From a virus: 27,239 nucleotides of DNA. The stretch lies in IMG/VR virus record IMGVR_UViG_3300037070_000230, positions 1-27,239 of that record; one strand, 5' to 3'. The stretch's first letter is position 1. The number at the start of each line of letters is the position of its first letter. This document shows positions 15,701 to 22,083 of this stretch, piece after piece. Under the pieces are notes generated by a model. It saw only the letters and a program-made list of their open reading frames with translations. It was not told the DNA's origin and did no database searches. A program made the translations under genes and the position numbers.

Positions 15701-15937
15701 AGCAAATACGATGAAGGCGGCGACGTTCCTTACCCCGGCGCTGATGTGATCATTTACTACCGCATCAAGTTTTTCAATGTCCCGGCGGTGGTCATCACGG
15801 TGCAGGACGCAATGGATACCGACCGCATCTGGCTGGTCGAAAAGGAGCGGGACTATTTCATCCTGCGCATAACCGATAACGCCGGGGTTCCTAACCAACA
15901 GATACGTTCCTTCGACTGGCACGCCAGCGGCTACTGA
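12728..15937 (+). CDS. Central tail fibre / host specificity protein, lambda gpJ-like
   Basis: The 1,069-residue product has the gpJ opening (DLISEGPIRG, then LDGTPLQ) and a long conserved body (VNNRYGLG, FDLLGEIASIFRGFAYWAGGQL, MSRFGIQSADDPGFGS), i.e. the hub region of phage tail tip proteins. From about residue 610 there are two fibronectin III-like segments (VVEGMHDFRVTAI, PPAPKQFRIHVIDGVAMFDW). The last 250 residues diverge, as expected of the receptor-facing part. The protein forms the trimeric hub and central fibre at the tail tip and decides adsorption. The ATG at 12728 has only a weak ribosome binding site (GAAA). The gene closes the M-L-K-I-J series. Confidence 0.95.
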   Translation: MDEEKDNLRSRQYARIVDLISEGPIRGVVNGLQGVILDGTPLQSATTGALAFNNVNVQFVNGYPAQPIMSGFYSQEAETSVNLQLKQATPLLRSITALDADRARVTVSVPGLSNTNTKTGEIDGNQVQYRIEVAPNGLGFQMVGDFTISGKTMSKYQRAHVFGLPGVGPWQIRLSRLTTDEHTSDRVEDTYWDSYSTIIDDRVNYTRRACVGLQIDAEQFGTLPKRTYLTDGLLVLIPNNYDPFAAVNYGPWNGVWAFNWTNNPAWVFYDLVVNNRYGLGSFISPDMVDKWALYKVAVFCDQRVPDGRGAYERRFTCNVQITSQQEAFDLLGEIASIFRGFAYWAGGQLVAVADAPADPIAQYSNANVLDGSFSYAGANIRARHTQASTAFADMTMLGEQRFAVVENRAQMSRFGIQSADDPGFGSTSESQSIRAGKWALYTEEFESEVISFKTGLDTAWVRPGDIIRVSDVTIAGDRMGGRVVGLHAVYNTVVLVDQRPPMVNDKRYVLSCIIPSGNTTIIVTRDAYLWTGAPNGIYITAPFPAPPLADSVFVLNDPVGLQPTLWRVITTKQIENDKYEIEAMRHFPEKWGYIEYGIAFSTPDITNIQRKPPACTNLVVKEYLIQTSPISVGVRANFSWESKSTSFEVAYRKSPGNWTVQRTDGLAIDLPVVEGMHDFRVTAISRIGIKGDPATISKEIIGRFALPPAPKQFRIHVIDGVAMFDWLPVTELDVIIGGYFQLRHTASLAGATWTSAQVVIPRVPGTATSCEATYQPGTWMLRTYDIVERASATWALIVGVQEDTRYVQWARICENPDWLGNHNNTDIRMPQEWLTIKTVNSGYVDDQLAMIDTWTDIDNTPIPPGQEPGPNNGVYSFVEPFDAGSNFSVRLSADILAFPFADPGDWFDDRMTYADTWSNWDDLEGDYEGQVSLQLRITSNDPTDPNAQWGDWVSFTSGEHYGRGFEFRALLSAPPGQNLGVETLCILGDFKSKYDEGGDVPYPGADVIIYYRIKFFNVPAVVITVQDAMDTDRIWLVEKERDYFILRITDNAGVPNQQIRSFDWHASGY

Positions 15938-15946
15938 GGAAGCGCG

Positions 15947-16795
15947 ATGTCTCAACATGATATGGTCCTCGACAACAACCCCGGCGCGACGTTCCGGGCT
16001 GATGCCAATGCCGCGCTGCTGGCGCTGGTGACGGTCAGTTCTGGCGCGACGGAGCCGCCGACCAAACGCGCCGGGATGTTCTGGCTCGATACGAGCATCA
16101 CGCCGGATGGCCAATTGCGCATGCGCAATCAGGCGAACAGTGCATGGGTGGCACCACCCGGCACCATTGGTTCCAACATGAAGCGGACGATCATTACGAC
16201 GTCGCAGACATGGACCAAGCCTCCCGGTTTAAAGTGGCTGGACGTAATCGTCATCGGTGGGGGTGGTGGGACAGGCGCACCGCCGCTGACCGCAGCCGCG
16301 CAAGGGTCCGGCTATTCAGGCGGTGGTGGTGGCGGTGTTAGTACCAAGCTGTATGCGGCTTCCGCGTTGGGTGCGACGGTATCCATTACGGTCGGCCCCG
16401 GCGGCGCCGTGACACCCGCCGCAGGCAGTGCGTCGATCTTCGGCGGGCAGAATGGCGGTGGTGGTGGCGCGGGGATTCTTCTTGCGGCTGGCGTTCAGGG
16501 AGCCGCTGGCGGTGGTGCCGGTGGCTCGGCGAGCGGCGGCGATGTCAATATTCCTGGTTCAGCCGGGGGGATCGCATGGCGTCTCCTGACGGCGGCGTAT
16601 TCGACTGGTGGCGATGGCGGCTCAAGTGCCTTAACCAATACGCTGGTAGGGAATATCACGACGACGACGGCACCTGGCACTGTCGGAACGTTTCCGGGTT
16701 GCGGGGCGCGCGGCGGGTGCAACGCCGCTAGCCAAGCCGCCGCCGTAGGCGCGGTCGGCGGTGCCGGGGCGGTTATCCTGATTGAATACTATTGA
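15947..16795 (+). CDS. Glycine-rich tail fibre/adhesin with shared N-terminal anchor
   Basis: The 282-residue product starts with a 68-residue module (MSQHDMVLDNNPGA..., FWLDTSITPDGQLRMRNQANSAWV) also found in the fibre gene at 17004. A TKPPGLKWLDVIVIGGGGGTG strand leads into a glycine-rich domain with runs of Gly (about residues 100-205) and ends ...AVILIEYY. Glycine-rich domains with 'W..VIVIGGGGGG' occur in phage receptor-binding proteins, including T-even-type gp38 adhesins, where Gly loops contact the receptor. GAGGAAG precedes the ATG. The role as a second or alternative adhesin is inferred. Confidence 0.75.
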   Translation: MSQHDMVLDNNPGATFRADANAALLALVTVSSGATEPPTKRAGMFWLDTSITPDGQLRMRNQANSAWVAPPGTIGSNMKRTIITTSQTWTKPPGLKWLDVIVIGGGGGTGAPPLTAAAQGSGYSGGGGGGVSTKLYAASALGATVSITVGPGGAVTPAAGSASIFGGQNGGGGGAGILLAAGVQGAAGGGAGGSASGGDVNIPGSAGGIAWRLLTAAYSTGGDGGSSALTNTLVGNITTTTAPGTVGTFPGCGARGGCNAASQAAAVGAVGGAGAVILIEYY

Positions 16796-16805
16796 GGAGA
16801 AGAAC

Positions 16806-16997
16806 ATGGCACGGTGGGCGATGGTACACACCGAATCTGGTTTCGTGGCTAATATGGTCGAGTGGGACGGCAACGTGAAAACCTGGAAGCCGCCACCCGG
16901 CTTCACGATGATCGAGGATAAGGAAGCCTATGCCGGTCCCGGCTTCCGTTACGAGGACGGCAAGTTCACACCGCCCCCCGGCGGCGTGGTGGAGTAA
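16806..16997 (+). CDS. Small tail-fibre-associated protein
   Basis: I place the start at ATG 16806 because GAGGAGA (16794-16800) precedes it; a longer frame from 16782 runs into the previous gene. The 63-residue product has the pattern VANMVEWDG...W.PPPGF, then GPGFRYEDGKFTPPPG. This W-D-G / F-x-PPP signature recurs in small proteins beside phage tail fibre genes and in fibre-assembly proteins. It lies between two fibres that share an N-terminal module, so a role in folding or attaching one of them is plausible but unproven. Confidence 0.65.
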   Translation: MARWAMVHTESGFVANMVEWDGNVKTWKPPPGFTMIEDKEAYAGPGFRYEDGKFTPPPGGVVE

Positions 16998-17003
16998 AAT
17001 AAG

Positions 17004-17900
17004 ATGGCCCAACATGACCTAGCGATTGATAATGGGCCAGGCGTGGCGGTGCGTGTCGATATGGTGGCCGCGCTTCAAGCGCTGGTCACCATCTCTAGTG
17101 GTCCGCTTGAGCCGACGACCATGTTCGCCGGGATGTTGTGGCTCGACACGTCGGTCACGCCTAACGGCTCGATCAAGATGCGGAATCTGGCCAACACCGC
17201 TTGGACGTTTCCGTCGATCTATGGTGACGATCGCGTCGGTGAGATCGCCTACTACGCGCGCCCGACGCCGCCAGCCGGATGGTTGAAGGCGAACGGCGCG
17301 ATCGTTTCGCGAACAACCTACTCTGCTTTGTTTGCCGCGATCGGCACGCAATTCGGCATCGGAGATGGCGTCAATACGTTCCAGCTACCGGATTTGCGCG
17401 GGCGCTTCGTCCGGGCGTGGGACGATTCCGCCGGCGTCGATCCGTCGCGCGCCTTCGGTTCCACGCAGACCGACGACGTCAAGCATCACTCGCATACGGT
17501 GACCGTGACGGTGAACTCTGGTGGCGCGCACGCCCACACCGCCACGACGGTAGCGGGAGGATCGCACGCGCACACCGCCTATACTGACGCGCAAGGCAAC
17601 CACGGCCACAGTATCTTCGGTCCTTATTGGACAGGCAGCTATCTTGAACACGATGCGTCCGATGAAAGCGATCGTGGCGTTCACTCAACTTCTTATACCC
17701 ACGGCTCCAGTGCTGCGGGCAACCACGGGCACAACATTACCGTTAACGCGGGCGGTTCACATTCGCACACCCTGACGACGTCTACCGATCCTGGGCACGC
17801 CCATACCGCGTCGGCGTCCGTACCGGCTAGCGGGGGCGTTACCGGCACCGAGACGCGCCCGACGAATGTCGCGATGCTCGCCTGCATTCGCTACGCCTGA
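17004..17900 (+). CDS. Tail fibre with collar-type domain and His-rich repeats
   Basis: The 298-residue product opens with the N-terminal module shared with the gene at 15947 (MAQHDLAIDNGPGV..., MLWLDTSVTPNGSIKMRN). Residues about 78-150 form a phage tail collar domain (GEIAYYARPTPPAGWLKANGAIV..., QFGIGDGVNTFQLPDLRGRFVRAWD). From residue about 155 it is a His-rich region with at least seven H-x-H motifs (HHSH, HAH, HGH, HSH), followed by the closing motif ETRPTNVAMLACIRY. Such H-x-H arrays bind iron or zinc in T4-type fibre tips. Only a weak ribosome binding site is seen. The role is receptor binding in a trimeric short fibre. Confidence 0.85.
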   Translation: MAQHDLAIDNGPGVAVRVDMVAALQALVTISSGPLEPTTMFAGMLWLDTSVTPNGSIKMRNLANTAWTFPSIYGDDRVGEIAYYARPTPPAGWLKANGAIVSRTTYSALFAAIGTQFGIGDGVNTFQLPDLRGRFVRAWDDSAGVDPSRAFGSTQTDDVKHHSHTVTVTVNSGGAHAHTATTVAGGSHAHTAYTDAQGNHGHSIFGPYWTGSYLEHDASDESDRGVHSTSYTHGSSAAGNHGHNITVNAGGSHSHTLTTSTDPGHAHTASASVPASGGVTGTETRPTNVAMLACIRYA

Positions 17901-17911
17901 TAGGTGGTCCA

Positions 17912-18160
17912 ATGGAACTCAAGACCGGCGAACTGCAACCCAAGACAGGCGAAGAACCACTGTTCAAGCTTGGCGACCATGTTGAGAGTAATCCAGAAAT
18001 AGTTAACAGCGGGGGGATCGGTACGATCATTGATATTAGGAGCATCCGGCAAGTCGAAGGCCCCGACGAGATCACGTACCTGGTTATGTATGACGGCGGC
18101 AGCGGCGAGAAAGCCTGGTGGCCGGAACTCACGCTGACACTGACGGGCGACATAATCTAA
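17912..18160 (+). CDS. Small SH3-like barrel protein A
   Basis: The 82-residue acidic protein has FKLGDHVESNPEIVNSGGIGTI, an IRSIRQVEGPDEITYLVMYDGG strand pair, and AWWPE near the end. The GD.V.....GG.GTI....-YLV.YD.G.W.PE pattern suggests a small SH3/KOW-type beta barrel. A second protein with the same pattern lies at 19828-20106, so the two are probably paralogues. AGGTGG is upstream of the ATG at 17912. Function is not recognised; possibilities are a fibre-associated cap or a binding accessory. Confidence 0.65.
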   Translation: MELKTGELQPKTGEEPLFKLGDHVESNPEIVNSGGIGTIIDIRSIRQVEGPDEITYLVMYDGGSGEKAWWPELTLTLTGDII

Positions 18161-18178
18161 CCGCACGAAAGCTGACCG

Positions 18179-19504
18179 ATGGCAAACTGGTATGTCTGGT
18201 CTGGAGCGACCGCAGGCGGTCTTACGGGCGTCGATTGGGCCAACGCCTATATCTCGTTGGAAACGGCGGTGACCGGCAAGGTGGCTGGCGATGTTTTCTG
18301 GATTGCGCACGATCACATCCAGACGCAAGCATCGGCAGCGCTGACCATTACTTTCCCCGGAACAGCAGCGGCTCCGTGCAAAGTCTACTGCGTCAATCGT
18401 GCTGGATCGGTGCCGCCGGTTTCCGCCGATCTCAGGACGACGGCGCAGATCAATACGACTGGGACCGCTACGATCACCGTAACGGGTACTCTCAGCGAAT
18501 TCTATGGCGTCCGCTTTTCAGCGGGTACTTCCACCGGCACCTCCTCGCTTAGTTTGATCGGGGCCAGCTTTCTGGGGGTTTTCCGAAACTGTCATTTCCG
18601 GCTAGCTGGCACCTCAGTCTCGTCGCGCATCACCTGCGGGACCAGTTCCGCGTCCATGTGCGTTCTGGACAATTGCACGGTTCAATTCGGCAGTACGTCT
18701 CAGCGGATGGCGTCCAGCGGTCGGGCTTACTGGTTCAACACGCCTGTCTCTACGGCGCTTCAAGGCTCGGTTCCGATATTGGGCCTGTTCGCTAGTTCAG
18801 GAAACGGTACGTGGCATGTCGAAGGCGTCGATCTAAGCGTCCTTGGCGCGAACAAGCTTGCCGATGGCACATCCGCTTTCGCTGGAAACATCTTCATAAA
18901 GGATTGCAAGCTAGGTTCCGGGGGCGCTCTGGCTGCGGCCATACCGAGTTACGGCGCGCAGGAAGTCTATATAATTCACAGCGATAATGGCGACAGGAAC
19001 TATCGCAACGAGAAACACAGCTACGCATGTTCGCTGACCACCGAGACGGCTATCGTCAGGGCCGGTGGTGCATCGGACGGCACCACGGCGATCGCGTGGA
19101 AATTCGTCACGGTGGCGACCGCTATCAAGGAAGCGGCGTTCATGTCCATACCGATCACGTTCTGGAACGATTCGACGGGGGGCGCGCCACGGATCATCAC
19201 TATTGAAGGGGTCTGGGACGACGCCGCGACTCCGCTAAACACGGATATCTGGCTCGAGGTGTCGTATCTCGGCACGAACGGTTTCCCGCTGGCAAAGTTT
19301 GTGTCGACCACGCTGGCGGATAATCTCGCTACGAGCGCCACGAATTATCCGCCAGGTGACGGAACGTGGACCGGCGGCATGATAATGACGTTCGCTATGT
19401 CGGTGACGATCACACCGATGGAGAAAGGCCCGGTCACCATTTACGTGCGCGCCGCCAAGCCATCGGCTACGTTCTACATCGATCCGCGACCAATCGTGAC
19501 CTAG
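18179..19504 (+). CDS. Tail-spike-like protein, probable right-handed beta-helix
   Basis: The 441-residue protein opens with NWYVWSGATAGGLTGVDWANAYISLETAV, the 'YV...A.G..G.SWANA' entry of many pectate-lyase-fold phage and secreted proteins. The middle is Ser/Thr/Gly-rich with short repeated strands (ITFPGT, ITVTGTL, SEFYGVRFSAG, GVFRNCHFRLAG, CVLDNCTVQFG) that would stack as a solenoid. The C-terminal third (TIEGVWDDAATPLNTDIWLEVSYLG...) looks like a separate beta-sandwich. Active-site residues cannot be named. A capsule-degrading or binding role is likely but not shown. The ATG has a weak ribosome binding site; the gene ends right before a strong one at 19503. Confidence 0.7.
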   Translation: MANWYVWSGATAGGLTGVDWANAYISLETAVTGKVAGDVFWIAHDHIQTQASAALTITFPGTAAAPCKVYCVNRAGSVPPVSADLRTTAQINTTGTATITVTGTLSEFYGVRFSAGTSTGTSSLSLIGASFLGVFRNCHFRLAGTSVSSRITCGTSSASMCVLDNCTVQFGSTSQRMASSGRAYWFNTPVSTALQGSVPILGLFASSGNGTWHVEGVDLSVLGANKLADGTSAFAGNIFIKDCKLGSGGALAAAIPSYGAQEVYIIHSDNGDRNYRNEKHSYACSLTTETAIVRAGGASDGTTAIAWKFVTVATAIKEAAFMSIPITFWNDSTGGAPRIITIEGVWDDAATPLNTDIWLEVSYLGTNGFPLAKFVSTTLADNLATSATNYPPGDGTWTGGMIMTFAMSVTITPMEKGPVTIYVRAAKPSATFYIDPRPIVT

Positions 19505-19510
19505 GAGGAA
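19503..19510 (+). promoter_or_regulatory. Strong ribosome binding site (AGGAGGAA)
   Basis: A full-length Shine-Dalgarno lies 4-5 nt before the ATG at 19515 and overlaps the preceding stop. It is among the best in the window, so the following small gene is probably well translated. Confidence 0.7.
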
Positions 19511-19514
19511 AGGA

Positions 19515-19835
19515 ATGAAGATAAACTTCGGAGAGACCATTACCCAGTACGACGGCTCGCCTGTCATCGATCAGGACGGCAAGCCGGTGACACTCAGCAC
19601 CATCACGGTCAACGCGATGTCGCAGGTCAAGGAGGGCATGAGCGCCAATGACAAACTCAGGAACGCGCGGCTCGCCGAAAAAGCTTACGATGCTGAAGAG
19701 TGTGAAATGACCCCGGAAGAGGTGACAATCATCCGGGCTGCTATCGGCGAGATGTACCCGCCGCTGGTCGTGCTCAAATCTTTCCGGTTACTCGGCGGCG
19801 AACCTTCGCTGCCCAAGGCGGTGGCAAATGGTTGA
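19515..19835 (+). CDS. Conserved small phage protein of unknown function
   Basis: The 106-residue product begins with a beta hairpin (YDGSPVIDQDGKPVTLSTITVNAM) and continues with helices (SANDKLRNARLAEKAYDAEECEMTPEEVTIIRAAIGEMYPPLVVLKSFRLL is the outline). I associate this pattern (DGKPV.DQDG.PVTL...A, then a KY.L-like helix, and IG..YPPLVV..A..LL) with an unnamed protein family widespread in proteobacterial phages. A strong ribosome binding site precedes it and it overlaps the next gene by 8 nt. No enzymatic motif is visible. Confidence 0.7.
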   Translation: MKINFGETITQYDGSPVIDQDGKPVTLSTITVNAMSQVKEGMSANDKLRNARLAEKAYDAEECEMTPEEVTIIRAAIGEMYPPLVVLKSFRLLGGEPSLPKAVANG

Positions 19836-20106
19836 CTCTAATGACTATCCTGACATCCCTGAAATCGTGACGCAGTGGAACGTCGGCGATCGCGTCGAAC
19901 TCGCCAACAATCCAACCGGATCGACTGGCGGGACGGTACTGGAAATTGCCAACATCATGCGCGGCGAGAACACATTCGAAATCAGCTACCGTATTCAATA
20001 CGATGAAGGTGGCGAGGGCTGGCATCCCGAAGGCGCGCTAGTTGCCGATGACGACGACACTCCTCCGCCCCCGGAAGGCGGGGAGGACGAACCACCGCCT
20101 GAGTAA
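19828..20106 (+). CDS. Small SH3-like barrel protein B with acidic, proline-rich tail
   Basis: The 92-residue product has WNVGDRVELANNPTGSTGGTVLEI, an ISYRIQYDEGG strand, and GWHPEGALV, the same order of elements as the protein at 17912. It adds a low-complexity tail (DDDDTPPPPEGGEDEPPPE). It overlaps the preceding gene by 8 nt. The shared fold is my inference from pattern; the function is unknown. GC-rich Pro/Glu codons at the 3' end give an atypical composition. Confidence 0.65.
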   Translation: MVDSNDYPDIPEIVTQWNVGDRVELANNPTGSTGGTVLEIANIMRGENTFEISYRIQYDEGGEGWHPEGALVADDDDTPPPPEGGEDEPPPE

Positions 20107-20108
20107 CG

Positions 20109-20588
20109 ATGACCGAACAACCGCCCCAACCTCCCGTGCCGCAACAGCCGCCGGAAGGTTGGGTCGCGACCGTCGCTCATTTTGTCACCCACATGTCTTT
20201 GACGCAGGTGCTGATTCTGGCCTTGCTCATGGCCATCCTGATTCCGTCATATCTGGTTTGGAGAGCGCTGAACGATCCGGCCATGCTAGGGCGGTTTCTC
20301 TCGTCCTATGAGGAAATCACCAGCGATAAGATCCCATGCATCTTGAGGATTGCTAGCCTGCAAGGCGGCGGCGATCAGTTCGCAATCTCTTCCGGCTTCG
20401 CGGCGCAGGGATCGGATCAGTGGGTGGTGTCCGTGATTATGGATCGAAGGCCCAGTGAAACCGAGATCGCGTCGTACTGCGAAACTATTCAATTGCTGAT
20501 CGATTACATGCGAAGACCAGACGCCCCGGCACCGACCTTCCCGGACAGTGAAGATCCGATGATATGGCGATATCCGCCACCGCCGTGA
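20109..20588 (+). CDS. Single-pass membrane protein of unknown function
   Basis: The 159-residue product has an 18-residue Pro-rich N-terminus, one clear transmembrane helix (about residues 31-52, LTQVLILALLMAILIPSYLVW), and an unrecognised soluble domain of about 100 residues with VVSVIMDRRPSETEIASYCETIQLLIDYM near the end. It has no lipobox or enzyme motif. Its position just before two small secreted proteins and two holin-like membrane proteins suggests a lysis or envelope role, which remains a guess. The start codon is 3 nt after the previous stop. Confidence 0.65.
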   Translation: MTEQPPQPPVPQQPPEGWVATVAHFVTHMSLTQVLILALLMAILIPSYLVWRALNDPAMLGRFLSSYEEITSDKIPCILRIASLQGGGDQFAISSGFAAQGSDQWVVSVIMDRRPSETEIASYCETIQLLIDYMRRPDAPAPTFPDSEDPMIWRYPPPP

Positions 20589-20776
20589 GGGTTGTGATCG
20601 TGACGCTGGCGATGATGATTCCAGGCAATTCGGAAGAGCCGGTGACTTTCACTGCCAGCCAGTGCCGCTTCCTACGTCAGCACGGCGTGGATGTGACGGA
20701 CATCTGTTCACCGACAGAACCAGTGTCAAAACAGGATCGGCCAAGACCGCCGCCTAAGAAACCACCGAAGCGATGA
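20585..20776 (+). CDS. Small secreted protein with QCRFL...IC motif
   Basis: I prefer GTG 20585, which overlaps the previous stop (GTGA) and gives MRVVIVTLAMMIPG, a short signal-like N-terminus parallel to that of the next gene; an ATG at 20564 in the same frame would add seven residues. The 63-residue product continues ...TASQCRFLRQHGVDVTDIC and ends in a basic, Pro-rich tail (RPRPPPKKPPKR). The two cysteines, 19 residues or so apart, recur in the following lipoprotein. The proline-rich tail recalls outer-membrane spanins, but no other spanin feature is seen. Function is unknown. Confidence 0.55.
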   Translation: MRVVIVTLAMMIPGNSEEPVTFTASQCRFLRQHGVDVTDICSPTEPVSKQDRPRPPPKKPPKR

Positions 20777-21300
20777 GATACCTGATCGTGCTGGCGTTGC
20801 TCGCTGGCTGCACGACGCCCGGTGTCGAACTGAGCGATGCGCAGTGCCGGTTCTTGCAGCGGCGCGGCATTAATACGAACATCATATGTCGGCGTCATCC
20901 CGGCGCCACGCGAACGAAAGAGGCGGCAGCGGCAGCGCCGGAAAGAGGTGGCGCGCCGGTCACGCCGACAGGAGGGTCAGGTGGACGGTCTGCCGACAGT
21001 GGTGGCGGTGGTTCTGGTAGCGGCGGTGGTTCTGCTGGCGGTGGTTCTTCTGGCGGGAGCGGGGGCGGCAATCCGGGAGGCGGTGGCGGCTCGGGTGGTG
21101 GTGGTAGCGGAGGCGGTGGCGGAGGCGGAGGCGGCGGGGGTGGCGGCACGCCTGGCGGCGGTGACGGCGGCAACAGCGGTCACAACCCAGACGGCTCCAC
21201 GGGGAGACCGGGTAATCCGGGGCAAGGAAACAAACCGGATGCCAATCCGGGTCATCCCTCTGACGGCGACAAACCCGGCAACGGCAAGGGGCGAAAGTAG
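20773..21300 (+). CDS. Gly-rich lipoprotein with QCRFL...IC motif
   Basis: The 175-residue product starts MRYLIVLALLAGC: a short signal peptide with lipobox LAGC, so Cys13 would be lipidated. Residues 22-40 (SDAQCRFLQRRGINTNIIC) match the preceding gene's motif. A basic Ala-rich linker follows, then more than 60 residues that are mostly Gly with Ser/Asn (about 75-135), and a Pro/Gly/Asp/Lys-rich C-terminus. The ATG overlaps the previous stop (ATGA). Likely periplasmic or outer-membrane anchored. The long flexible tail could span the periplasm; whether it is a spanin, a superinfection factor or something else is open. Confidence 0.6.
   Translation: MRYLIVLALLAGCTTPGVELSDAQCRFLQRRGINTNIICRRHPGATRTKEAAAAAPERGGAPVTPTGGSGGRSADSGGGGSGSGGGSAGGGSSGGSGGGNPGGGGGSGGGGSGGGGGGGGGGGGGTPGGGDGGNSGHNPDGSTGRPGNPGQGNKPDANPGHPSDGDKPGNGKGRK
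20986..21176 (+). repeat. Poly-glycine-encoding G-rich tract
   Basis: GGT/GGC-dominated simple sequence (GGTGGCGGTGGTTCTGGTAGC and variants) encoding the lipoprotein's glycine tail. The + strand has many runs of two to six G, which could form G-quadruplexes and is prone to replication slippage. The reverse strand reads as a false poly-proline ORF. Confidence 0.8.
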
Positions 21301-21498
21301 GTGAGCGATGATCTTGCTCGAGGCCTCATCGTGGTCCTGCTTATCGGCTCCTTCATCGCGCTCATGGCCACCGTTCTGATGGGCATGATCAAGATTGAAA
21401 ATCCTGAGATCGCTAAACTTATCGGCGCAGTTTTCGGTTATGTTACCGGGATGTTGTCCGCCGTGTTCGCGCATTATTTCCGCAAGAACGGAGTTTGA
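21301..21498 (+). CDS. Small two-helix membrane protein, holin candidate
   Basis: The start is GTG 21301, directly after the previous stop; no other start suits the frame. The 65-residue product has two transmembrane helices (about 8-29, GLIVVLLIGSFIALMATVLMG, and about 38-57, LIGAVFGYVTGMLSAVFAHYF) separated by a short charged loop (IKIENPEIA) and ends in a basic tail (RKNG). Size and topology suit a class II holin. No muralytic enzyme lies beside it, so the lysis role is tentative. Confidence 0.65.
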   Translation: MSDDLARGLIVVLLIGSFIALMATVLMGMIKIENPEIAKLIGAVFGYVTGMLSAVFAHYFRKNGV

Positions 21499-21501
21499 CA
21501 G

Positions 21502-21714
21502 ATGCTCTCCGCCATTATCACCCTGACCCTCTACATCGTCGTCCTCCTGATCCTGTGGTGGCTGATCGACTACCTGCTGAAGTCGATTCCAGTTGCAGAT
21601 CCACCCGCTCGGTTTATCCGAATCGGGGCGACCGTCGTGTTCACGCTGATCGTCGTGCTGCTGATCCTGAGATTGCTGGGAGTCGGCGATATCCCCATGC
21701 CTCGCCTAGCCTGA
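21502..21714 (+). CDS. Small two-helix membrane protein (Thivi_2564-like)
   Basis: The 70-residue product has two transmembrane helices (about 5-26, IITLTLYIVVLLILWWLIDYL, and about 41-61, IGATVVFTLIVVLLILRLLGV) joined by a loop with KSIPVADPPARFIR. It resembles short Thivi_2564-type membrane proteins found in proteobacteria and phages. It lies 3 nt after the preceding holin candidate; the two could be a holin/antiholin pair. The start ATG at 21502 overlaps nothing and has no strong ribosome binding site. Confidence 0.65.
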   Translation: MLSAIITLTLYIVVLLILWWLIDYLLKSIPVADPPARFIRIGATVVFTLIVVLLILRLLGVGDIPMPRLA

Positions 21715-21729
21715 CGGAGGAACTCAGCC

Positions 21730-22083
21730 ATGATGCCCGGTAATTTCCCGCTGACAATCTACCGCAGCGACACGGCTCGCTGGTCATTCACCTTGTGGTC
21801 CGATGCCGCGAAAACCATCCCAACGGATCTGACCGGCGCTACAGCGGCGGCGCATATTCAGCAGGCCAACACTTCACTGAAACCGCCTGTCGTGCTGACC
21901 TGCACGATCGCACCGCCGAACACCATCAATATGATTCTGGTGTCCGACGTGACAGTCGGCACGCCAGCGCGCGGCCATCAGGGCCGATGGGACATGCAGG
22001 TAACCTTCCCGAACGGTGAGGTGCAGACGGTGCTCGCGGGTACGGTCGACATCGTCGGTGACGTTACGAGGATCGCGTCATGA
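21730..22083 (+). CDS. BppU-like N-terminal domain baseplate/fibre protein
   Basis: The 117-residue protein begins with YRSDTARWSFTLWSDAAKTIPTDLTGATAAAHI, a pattern seen in small phage proteins with the immunoglobulin-like N-terminal fold of BppU. The latter half ends HQGRWDMQVTFPNGEVQTVLAGTVDI, typical of the same family. GGAGG at 21716-21720 supports ATG 21730 (a second ATG is at 21733). It directly precedes, with ATGA overlap, the very large fibre and is probably its mounting or assembly partner; that is an inference. Confidence 0.65.
   Translation: MMPGNFPLTIYRSDTARWSFTLWSDAAKTIPTDLTGATAAAHIQQANTSLKPPVVLTCTIAPPNTINMILVSDVTVGTPARGHQGRWDMQVTFPNGEVQTVLAGTVDIVGDVTRIAS

Noticed and set aside
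20895-21173. Antisense poly-proline ORF
   Set aside because: It is only the complement of the poly-glycine tract of the lipoprotein gene, and has no start signal or family.
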